From: a virus
Length of the DNA: 22,746 nucleotides
Reading direction: 5' to 3' (one strand)
Virus record (IMG/VR): IMGVR_UViG_3300012920_000296
Span: 1-22,746 of that record
Shown here: in pieces, positions 16,601-22,746 of the stretch
Position numbering within the stretch: the stretch's first letter is position 1
Layout: each line of letters starts with the position of its first letter
The notes under the pieces: model-generated
Databases searched by the model: none
Told to the model about the DNA's origin: nothing
The model's input: only the letters and a program-made list of their open reading frames with translations
Made by a program: the position numbers and the translations under genes

Positions 16601-19412
16601 AGGGGAACAAGAGCAGTACTTCATCGAAGACGAAGACGTGTCGGACAACTTCTATGCTCTCGAAAAGAGCATGAACCAAGTCGTTTCCGAAGAGATGATG
16701 AGAACCTTATCGACTGCACAAGAAATGTCTAACCTTATGGGTGAAGCTGTTGAGCGATATCGCATGAACTATAAGAAGCTAGACAATGTTCGTCGTATGT
16801 TCTTTGAAGACGTTGAAACCGATCCGGACTTTGATCGCTTCACCGAGTACTTCAAGCTTATCGATTCTGCAATGTCCTTCATGATATCCCAGTTATTCCC
16901 TGTATCTGTACGTTTCTCAAAGGGAATCTCTGACGTGGTTGAGTCTCATCTATTCGAGAGAAACAAATATCAAAACAAATTTCCTCTCATTACAACACAT
17001 ACAGCGACAGAAGGTTCGGCATTTGGCATCGGACAGTCAAAATATCGTTGGGAGTTTGGTCATGCTCCGTTAAGCGGAGACGACAATGATAGTTGTCTGT
17101 GGCAAAAGACTCGAGCTGAAAGATCTGATATCACTCAACGCGAGACCATCAAGGACATAATCAATAACAGAAACAATGCTACAGCAACAACCTTAGCCAA
17201 ACAAGATAGGTCCACTTATACCAGATCAACTTACGGTATAAGAAACTTCTCAAAACCTGTTGACATGAAGGCTGTTATCTCTCAAACCTTCCACCCCGGA
17301 ATCAATTACTCTTTGCAGAAAGACAGAGATTACGTATGGTCTGCTGTTAATAGACACTCTGAATTAACATCAATTGGGGTGCCAAAGAATGTCTTGATCG
17401 TTGGAGCCGGGCCCGGTCAGGGAATTGAACTACCGGTTGACTGCAATGATGTTGAGATTCCAAATCAAAAGAAGAAATACAATACTACCGTATATGTTGG
17501 TAAGCAAGCTGCTGGTGCACCCGGAGGGTCATTCTCACCGATCAACGACAGCGCTTCGTATACATACGCCGTTAGAGGTAAAAACAAGCTTCCATTTGAT
17601 ATTTTCTCTGGCTCGATTACTACTGGGTACAACTCTAGTATAGCCTCTGGGTACCGCTCAGATGCTGTTGTTACAAACCTACATACAGACACTACAAACT
17701 TCTCAAATGATTTGCCCTTGCAAAGTCCTTTCACTCAGCAGTGGGTTGGAGGACACCAAGCTCGCCACGTAGATCTTAATCGCTATGATACGACTCTGTT
17801 TGATGAAGAGACCGGGGCCGCTCCTACAAACAATCTAGACAACCTTCATACACGAGCAGAAGCATGGCTAATAAAAGTTGTAGAATCAGGAGGTTCTTCT
17901 GATGGTGCTATCGGTCTAGTAGATCCTCAGTATGGAGTGACAGCGATTTCCGGACATCCCAATAACGGGAAGTACCCCGATGTTGCTAAAAAAACAGCCA
18001 CATTGTACAGAGATTTACGTACTAAGAGACCTGTAAACGTTTCCAACATACAAACCACTACATCAAGCGCAAACCACGGAAATTATTCAAAAACTTATGA
18101 CATTATAAGTGTTGCTGGTGGTGTTCACGAGAACAATTTTTATCTTCGTAAAAATCCAGAGCAAACAAATTACTTGCCGCAAAGCATAACTAATGCTTTA
18201 CCGGAAACAACCAACCCCATGACGCTTTTAGCGCAATCTCCGTATTTTAACGGCAATATATTTGGAACTTATGGAAATAATAGACAACCAGATGGCGAAT
18301 CAGTGTTGCCGGTATATAATTATGCCTCTGGGAGTTTCACAATAAGTGGAACAGCAGGGGTCAACGATGGAACACTATTGCAAATAGGAAACCCAGAGTC
18401 TATTATAGAGTTTGATAAGAATGGTTCAACCAACCCTAGTAACATTGTAATAGAAGCCACTTCTTCAGATGCTAGATTGTGGCAAGCTTTGGCAGATGCT
18501 ATTAAAAACCAGGTGGGCTGGTCAACCGGTTCGTTACCATACGCAGTTAATGGTGACGGAACAGCAACATTTGCAATAACCTCTAGTATTCGCGGTCCAT
18601 CGCAGAATGGAACAATTATTATTAGAGATCTTTTCGGTTCGTATCTGGTAATCGATGATTCCGGAAGTGGAGGGGATACATTGTTATCCACTACCACGGC
18701 AAAAGATATTGTGATTCCTCGTATCACCTCTTCTGTTTCTGATTTGGTCTTCACAACAAGATTTTCTGCACCGGGTGGCATTGAAGCGCAATCTTATGGC
18801 TATCTAGATGCTTATGCTCATGAATACTCTGTTTACAATAGTCTCAATTACAGAAACCTCACGGTTCGTGGTATTGGTGTTCGTGTTTCTGCTTCTGCCG
18901 ATGGCTCTGAATTCTATGCTTTTGGCGGATCAGGTGAAGCAACGACAATAAGGATCAACAATCAACTTAATCAAAGGGATGGACTAAAATCACTATTGAC
19001 AAGACATTGCGGAAAGTTTGGAACGGACTCTAGAAATGTGCCGTATAGCAGAACCACTGATTCCAATCTATCCGAGACAGAGTTTCAGATTGATGCTGGT
19101 AAACCTTCATTCCATAAACAACAAAGAAACGAGAACAGGAGACCAAGTGATACTTCAACTGTTTTAGTTCCTGTTCTTGTAAAGAGACACGATAATATGT
19201 ATATCAACTCTCCAATTCCAAGATCTGACTTTCAATATAAGTGGGTAACTTCTTCCATTGGAGATAATTATAGTATAACAAGTGGAAAGCAAAGAATGTA
19301 TGGATACGCACACCCATCAGGGATCATGAGTTCTTCCGTTGAGATAGATGGAGATTCCGGTTTCGTTCCTGCAATAACTTTCCCGACAGCCTCAGAGATA
19401 TTTGGAGAGTAG
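13683..19412 (+). CDS. Giant (1909-residue) virion protein with LamG-like domains
   Basis: 1909 residues starting 11 bases inside the previous gene, with a weak AGAG before it. Residues 41-117 (DFASASNFAKFGSAEEYYKKAIERIHDDYPYDGS, SSSYLDKYIFDKRYPKTNGYI) are a conserved opening block of large marine phage baseplate proteins as I recall them. Residues about 180-400 are a LamG/concanavalin-like sandwich: LTVEFWLKKD, SSWHHYALSFV (260-270), GRLYVDG (278-284), SLDDFRYWKTRRTSKQIYDNWY (330-351). Residues about 665-865 look like a second such sandwich (NEHWNLAVRVKPEDYP, RFYVGAHRTNF, VGKLNVWLDYV). Residues about 979-1105 are helical (ALEKSMNQVVSEEMMRTLSTAQEM, RYRMNYKKLDNVRRMFFEDV, ESHLFERNKYQNKFPLI). 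About 1548-1674 is an apparent inserted module. The end carries SFHKQQRNENRR and INSPIPRSDFQYKW. It probably forms the outer baseplate or short-fibre layer; LamG folds suggest surface glycan contact, which is inference. It is far longer than any T4 wedge protein (gp7 about 1030). Confidence 0.82.
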   Translation: MSIKSLFDNKTKVIQNATSASAEVESKGYILERIKRDETFIPYIDFASASNFAKFGSAEEYYKKAIERIHDDYPYDGSQKEKLQFELSSSYLDKYIFDKRYPKTNGYINFSYGGWGTRQSLVDGYGRPFAAEREYIFLKGGIHAADGMSTQPLRINFDKSIKYDQAKDRVSSLLIDPIEGLTVEFWLKKDGFDLTKTEKEVILDLWNNENSSSADYGRFTLALSGTTSGEDTFIVTLQSGSNGFYEQAIGTSTVTTSSLSSWHHYALSFVSASSAITGRLYVDGDLNESKSLGSTGLNTIGGLVNGYIGALIANPSGSSAPVKSGKLSGSLDDFRYWKTRRTSKQIYDNWYRHVGGGTNTDDANTKLGVYYKFNEGVTGNSATDATVLDYSGRLVNGTWTGYSSGARSTNSAFVESGLLTSEEQDPIIYSTHSDVSSLKTELMALGNTHDNNNPSFLYAKIPQWIRDEDPATDNTTKNMIQIMASYFDTLHVQISALPHLKNKVYPSSSYKPLPFARNLLEDKGLITANLFADSTVLEMFEDRDVNQVKFEEKITDVKNQIYTNIYNNLEAIYKHKGTEGSVRNMLRCFGIDDEIVKLNIYTDEGTHYFSDAFKYTNVNKKFIDFNSAQRNSATVFNETSSINSNSFISGSGAEKLEQFNALTSEVSIIVPKKLGFFDPGYYKTSFLSSSIFGLHQATTASGYTWDSPDLANLQVYLVRDEIESPNAKFVLKDYGGNINLETDTYKEIYSNEHWNLAVRVKPEDYPIAGNVVTSSNRSYTLEFYGVSHTFDTVKEEFLLTASLNYDTGSAYLSNPKRFYVGAHRTNFFGSVLEQSDIKVGKLNVWLDYVDNDTIKLHNKDITSKGTYRTHRPSTLFGKDLSQYEVPSYELAILDWDFESITTSDGSGEFTVIDTTSGSTDSRYGWVDGVTRRLHNGVGRGFPASSNVISNEIVYASKKELPEISYSSDGVTIKGEQEQYFIEDEDVSDNFYALEKSMNQVVSEEMMRTLSTAQEMSNLMGEAVERYRMNYKKLDNVRRMFFEDVETDPDFDRFTEYFKLIDSAMSFMISQLFPVSVRFSKGISDVVESHLFERNKYQNKFPLITTHTATEGSAFGIGQSKYRWEFGHAPLSGDDNDSCLWQKTRAERSDITQRETIKDIINNRNNATATTLAKQDRSTYTRSTYGIRNFSKPVDMKAVISQTFHPGINYSLQKDRDYVWSAVNRHSELTSIGVPKNVLIVGAGPGQGIELPVDCNDVEIPNQKKKYNTTVYVGKQAAGAPGGSFSPINDSASYTYAVRGKNKLPFDIFSGSITTGYNSSIASGYRSDAVVTNLHTDTTNFSNDLPLQSPFTQQWVGGHQARHVDLNRYDTTLFDEETGAAPTNNLDNLHTRAEAWLIKVVESGGSSDGAIGLVDPQYGVTAISGHPNNGKYPDVAKKTATLYRDLRTKRPVNVSNIQTTTSSANHGNYSKTYDIISVAGGVHENNFYLRKNPEQTNYLPQSITNALPETTNPMTLLAQSPYFNGNIFGTYGNNRQPDGESVLPVYNYASGSFTISGTAGVNDGTLLQIGNPESIIEFDKNGSTNPSNIVIEATSSDARLWQALADAIKNQVGWSTGSLPYAVNGDGTATFAITSSIRGPSQNGTIIIRDLFGSYLVIDDSGSGGDTLLSTTTAKDIVIPRITSSVSDLVFTTRFSAPGGIEAQSYGYLDAYAHEYSVYNSLNYRNLTVRGIGVRVSASADGSEFYAFGGSGEATTIRINNQLNQRDGLKSLLTRHCGKFGTDSRNVPYSRTTDSNLSETEFQIDAGKPSFHKQQRNENRRPSDTSTVLVPVLVKRHDNMYINSPIPRSDFQYKWVTSSIGDNYSITSGKQRMYGYAHPSGIMSSSVEIDGDSGFVPAITFPTASEIFGE

Positions 19413-19413
19413 A

Positions 19414-22400
19414 ATGGCAAAACATTATTTAGACTTTGTTGGATTAAATACGTTTATATATGAACCTGTTGGGTACGATCCGGACAACCAGATTGCTGAT
19501 GATAAAACCAGCAGAGAAGCAAATGCAACAGCGGCTGGGCAACTGTTTGCCGTTGAATTAAATACGTTTAGTGCTGAACCTGTGATCTTTGTGGTGCAAA
19601 AAGGTCAATTACAATATTATAAAAATAGACACTTCTCTCACAATCTTCCAACAACCGCCTCATTCTTTCCCGCTCTTATGCTCAAAAGAAATGGCCCATA
19701 TGGATATCCAACTTGGAAACAGATAAGGTTAAGCGAAAACCCATTGTCTCGCAAACAAAGAAAAGAAAACATATTCACAATCGTTGAAGAACCCGGCCCC
19801 GAAACAACATTTCGTAGAGATGGAAAGATCACAACTATTCGAGGAAAATACGGATCAATTCTTAAATACGATGAAGTCCCCATCACATCTAGGCATAAGC
19901 CATTCATCGTCGTTGGTCAAGTCATAACGGACGAAGGAGAGCTTGAAAAATTCCAACTCAAGGCTTCTTATGGCAACGAAACTAATTTCTTTGAGAACGA
20001 TGCTCTCGATAAGAAACTTGGCTTGAGAGTTCAAAAGTCTCGCCAATATGATACGGTAAGCGGTTTCTACCTTAATGGCGGACTCAATGATGATGGCTCC
20101 CCAATCGACGTGTTTGAAAGTTTCATGTATCGTGAGTGCGTGTGGCCTCCTCGTGTCTATACTCATAAGAAATATGTGAGACAAAGAACAACATTTTCGT
20201 TTCCTTGGAGAGATTTGAGGGAAGATAGAAATGAAGAAGTTGATGAAAATGGTTTTGGATCTGCTGTTACACAAAGTGTGTGGGCATTAGATGCTTATAA
20301 AACTTGGAACACTGAGCCCGTTATGGCAACTAGTACAAACTACAGACTATCTCGATCTTATGGATTAAATAGAAATGATGACACCATATCAGATTATGGT
20401 ATCTTGCAGAATCAATATACATTTGCGAACTTATTAGTCCCATCTTCTTTAGCTTTTTCAAACCCGGGTGGTGAAACACTATCCACTTTGCTTGCTGTGG
20501 GCCCACAATATAATAGAAAACATATGCTGGTTCCTTCTGAATCAGTTGTGTCTCCAAGCGGAATGAAGATTGAAGGCATAAACTATGGAACTCAATTTAG
20601 TGATCTAGACTATAATGCAAACCCATCTGGTGAAGCTAAGTGGGAAGCCGGATCTCAATCTGGTCTTAATCCTTTCTACGATACTTATGATAATTACATC
20701 CAAGAAGTGAAGCAGTATGGTAAAGACTACTCAATCATACCGGAGTTTCGCATAAGCGACCATGTTTCAACATATCAATCTAAAGGCTTAACAGAAGAAG
20801 TAAGTGATCTATTCTCTTTAACCGGCGCTTTAGAGGCCACAACAGACTCTTCAAAGACAAACTTCTACAAAATCTACTCAACATCTGACTTCATGAAACA
20901 CTTTGAGATGATTAAAGAAGACCACAAGGATTTTGTTTCTCCTAACTCTATAACACTTAAATGCAAAGCAGTTAAGAAGTTTCTTCCATATGAAGGTTTC
21001 TATCCAGCACAGAGATCTGTTGATTTGGCCAAGCAGTTCCACAGTTCCTATAAAGACTTTGTTTCCCCTTCTGGCTCTTCCAATGCGTTCGGGCTGGCTA
21101 GTGACTCGGAATATTTGTTCCAAAACCTCATGGTTCCGACATTTGCTCCCGGTATTTTCTTCAATTCAATAAAAGCTGGTGTTGCCTGTGACTATCCACT
21201 GATCGATTCAAATGTTTCCTTAGACAATAAACATATCGTACAAAACACAGATGATTATTATCTTTCGACCGGTAGTACACCACAATTTAAAATATTTGAC
21301 CGTAGAATACCGTTTGAAGCAATTGTAGAACCAGAAAAACATTTAAGTGACTTTAGAATTTATTGCAATGAACCTCATTTATACGCTAACAATTCTGGTT
21401 CAATCTTATGGGATGGAAATGGAGACAATTTGTACAAACTGATGGCGCAGAATTTTACAGCAGAGATCTCAGATTTCTTTCTTAAGGGCAAAAACTTTAC
21501 CTCAATAATATCACAGCCTTCGAGTAATCCTGATGTTGGAAACGCTGAGGGAGGAAAAACATATATGATGAGAGTTAAGATGTATAAGAGTAAAGATTCT
21601 GTTACTGTTCCATTTATAACCGGCACCTTGGGTGCTTACATGGTGCCACAATATTATGACTCAAATGAAACCTTTACAATGTATTCACGACCAACAGCCT
21701 TTGGCCCTCCCTCACAACCAGTAACACATTCTGGGATATTTAGCTATCCAGGCAATCGATCAAGTATTGGTGAAAACTATCCGTTTACTCCTCCATACTA
21801 TAATGGTCAAGCTTGGTGCGATATTACCTTCAGGGCTACGGAGAGCAAAAAATATTCTCTTCAAGAAATAATAGCAGATTCTTCGATAAGACAGTGGAGA
21901 TACGCCGACAATCGCAATGACTTGGGTTTATCAAAGCAAAAGTTTCTGAACGGAGACATAACAACCAATGAAGGAGTAGAGGGGGATGCTATGCCTCTCA
22001 ATTCTTCTGTCAATATTTTCGCTCAAGTTGTTGACGAAGAAAACTCTGTTGATCCAAATAGCCCTGCCACTCGTTGGGCTATTCAAACAAAGTTTGAGAC
22101 TCCAATGCTCAACTTTAACCATCTCTCTGCTTCGGATAGTATAGCGCTTCCAAACAACGCGTCTCAATCTGTTCCTCGAGGAATGTGGCACCAATATGGC
22201 CTGATCGAAGAAGATCCATCAAAAGGCATCTTCCTTCAAGTAGACGATGTGCCCTCAGAATGGATAGATTCTTTCTTGGAGGCAGACTCGACAACAACCG
22301 GCTCTCTTGTTGATCTTTGTGGATTCTCAACCGAAGCTGTGAAGCTCGGTCAAGTTGCTGATGAGAAGAAGGTTTATGAAGCTGTTATCGCTGTTCCATT

Positions 22401-22746
22401 CATTGAAGAAGATGGAGAGCGTAAGTTCTTCCGAATACCTCGTGAAGACATCAGAAATGCTCAAGATCCAGCAAACGATTTCTTGGTTGGAGAATCTGTT
22501 AAGAGAATGGCGAACAGAATGCAACGCTATGTTATGCCTCCACCAATGGACTTCTTAAATAACACAACGATTGATCCATTCGCTATGTACATCTTTGAGT
22601 TCTCTCACACATTCAAGAAGCAGGATCTCGCCAACATGTGGCAAAACTTATATCCGGAGATCGGACAAACCTTCGAGACACAAACCTCAACTCTATCTCA
22701 TGAACTTCTTGCTCATGAGCTTCTTGGAGGTGGAGCAAAAAAGACA
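19414..22746 (+). CDS. Giant virion structural protein, 3' end beyond the window
   Basis: The frame from ATG 19414 stays open for 1111 codons to the right edge, so the gene is partial. It starts one base after the previous stop, with GGAGAG at 19404-19409 before it. Residues 86-124 contain PALMLKRNGPYGYPTWKQIRLSENPLSRKQRKENIF, a block (NGPYGxPTWKQIR) I recall from large structural proteins encoded beside the LamG giant in marine myovirus contigs. Later blocks include YRECVWPPRVYTHKKYVRQRTTFSFPWRD (about 230-258), KFLPYEGFYPAQRSVDLAKQF (about 516-536), FETPMLNFNHLSASDS (about 896-911), PRGMWHQYGLIEEDPSKGIFLQVDDVPSEW (about 923-952), and a C-terminal stretch with MANRMQRYVMPPPMDFLN and FEFSHTFKKQDLANMWQNLYPEI. 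There is no signal peptide, transmembrane helix or enzyme motif. The role is unknown; position and family memory suggest an outer baseplate or fibre-base protein working with the preceding giant. Its full length cannot be seen. Confidence 0.8.
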   Translation, partial: MAKHYLDFVGLNTFIYEPVGYDPDNQIADDKTSREANATAAGQLFAVELNTFSAEPVIFVVQKGQLQYYKNRHFSHNLPTTASFFPALMLKRNGPYGYPTWKQIRLSENPLSRKQRKENIFTIVEEPGPETTFRRDGKITTIRGKYGSILKYDEVPITSRHKPFIVVGQVITDEGELEKFQLKASYGNETNFFENDALDKKLGLRVQKSRQYDTVSGFYLNGGLNDDGSPIDVFESFMYRECVWPPRVYTHKKYVRQRTTFSFPWRDLREDRNEEVDENGFGSAVTQSVWALDAYKTWNTEPVMATSTNYRLSRSYGLNRNDDTISDYGILQNQYTFANLLVPSSLAFSNPGGETLSTLLAVGPQYNRKHMLVPSESVVSPSGMKIEGINYGTQFSDLDYNANPSGEAKWEAGSQSGLNPFYDTYDNYIQEVKQYGKDYSIIPEFRISDHVSTYQSKGLTEEVSDLFSLTGALEATTDSSKTNFYKIYSTSDFMKHFEMIKEDHKDFVSPNSITLKCKAVKKFLPYEGFYPAQRSVDLAKQFHSSYKDFVSPSGSSNAFGLASDSEYLFQNLMVPTFAPGIFFNSIKAGVACDYPLIDSNVSLDNKHIVQNTDDYYLSTGSTPQFKIFDRRIPFEAIVEPEKHLSDFRIYCNEPHLYANNSGSILWDGNGDNLYKLMAQNFTAEISDFFLKGKNFTSIISQPSSNPDVGNAEGGKTYMMRVKMYKSKDSVTVPFITGTLGAYMVPQYYDSNETFTMYSRPTAFGPPSQPVTHSGIFSYPGNRSSIGENYPFTPPYYNGQAWCDITFRATESKKYSLQEIIADSSIRQWRYADNRNDLGLSKQKFLNGDITTNEGVEGDAMPLNSSVNIFAQVVDEENSVDPNSPATRWAIQTKFETPMLNFNHLSASDSIALPNNASQSVPRGMWHQYGLIEEDPSKGIFLQVDDVPSEWIDSFLEADSTTTGSLVDLCGFSTEAVKLGQVADEKKVYEAVIAVPFIEEDGERKFFRIPREDIRNAQDPANDFLVGESVKRMANRMQRYVMPPPMDFLNNTTIDPFAMYIFEFSHTFKKQDLANMWQNLYPEIGQTFETQTSTLSHELLAHELLGGGAKKT
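19443..19583 (+). repeat. In-frame short direct repeat at the start of the last gene
   Basis: ATTAAATACGTTTA occurs at 19443-19456 and 19557-19570, and GAACCTGT follows each copy at the same distance (19462-19469 and 19576-19583). The offset is 114 bases, exactly 38 codons, giving LNTFIYEPV and LNTFSAEPV. The sequence between the copies is not otherwise repeated. It may mark an old partial duplication or a recombination footprint. Confidence 0.65.

Noticed and set aside
17407-17416. CCGGGCCCGG, a 10-base all-GC palindrome in the LamG giant gene
   Set aside because: It is explained by Gly/Pro codons (GAGPGQG) and no loop, tract or neighbouring site suggests a function.
18320-18781. 153-codon open frame on the minus strand within the LamG giant gene
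   Set aside because: It is opposite a well-supported gene, has no binding site or recognisable domain, and every other gene is on the + strand; it is an antisense shadow.
22699-22728. HELLAHELL, resembling a zinc protease HExxH motif
   Set aside because: The spacing is HExxxH, one residue too long, and it arises from a small imperfect 15-base repeat in a structural protein.

Overview
The window reads as the tail-baseplate and late-regulator segment of a large, contractile-tailed (T4-like, myovirus-type) bacteriophage, most likely marine. Three T4-type landmarks support this: a gp55-type late sigma factor (378-1067), a GPW/gp25-type baseplate wedge protein with its NPGER signature (9940-10350), and a gp6/baseplate-J-type wedge protein (10395-12194). 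The rest of the coding capacity is taken by very large virion proteins of a style I associate with large uncultured marine myoviruses. I recognise that style from memory of sequence patterns, not from a search. The base composition is AT-rich (about 40% GC by eye). TAA, TAG and TGA are all used as stops, so there is no sign of stop recoding. The host cannot be named from this window.

Layout: every gene is on the + strand and packing is extreme. Neighbours overlap by 1, 8, 11 or 68 bases, or are separated by 1 to 44 bases. No tRNA, CRISPR, insertion sequence, integrase or convincing terminator was seen. Region 1 (1-1373) holds the tail end of an unidentified gene, a small membrane-anchored protein, the late sigma factor and a small all-helical protein. 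Region 2 (1373-3417) holds the cell-puncturing part: a hub-like domain joined to a tail lysozyme, then a probable spike or hub protein. Region 3 (3425-9940) is one 2171-residue gene with scattered cysteine pairs and a central coiled coil, probably structural. Region 4 (9940-12194) is the wedge core (gp25 and gp6-like). Region 5 (12194 to the end) has three structural proteins of 499, 1909 and at least 1111 residues, carrying carbohydrate-binding-type folds (CBM96/DNRLRE-like, LamG-like). They occupy the position where T4 encodes gp7 to gp12.

Working together: the sigma factor would direct the phage-modified host RNA polymerase to late promoters, giving expression of the virion genes, probably including those downstream here. 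The lysozyme and spike pair would pierce the envelope and cut peptidoglycan. gp25 and the gp6-like protein build the inner wedge ring that triggers sheath contraction. The giant LamG-type proteins probably form the outer baseplate or fibre network that contacts the cell surface. The last gene runs off the right edge, and the first gene is cut by the left edge.
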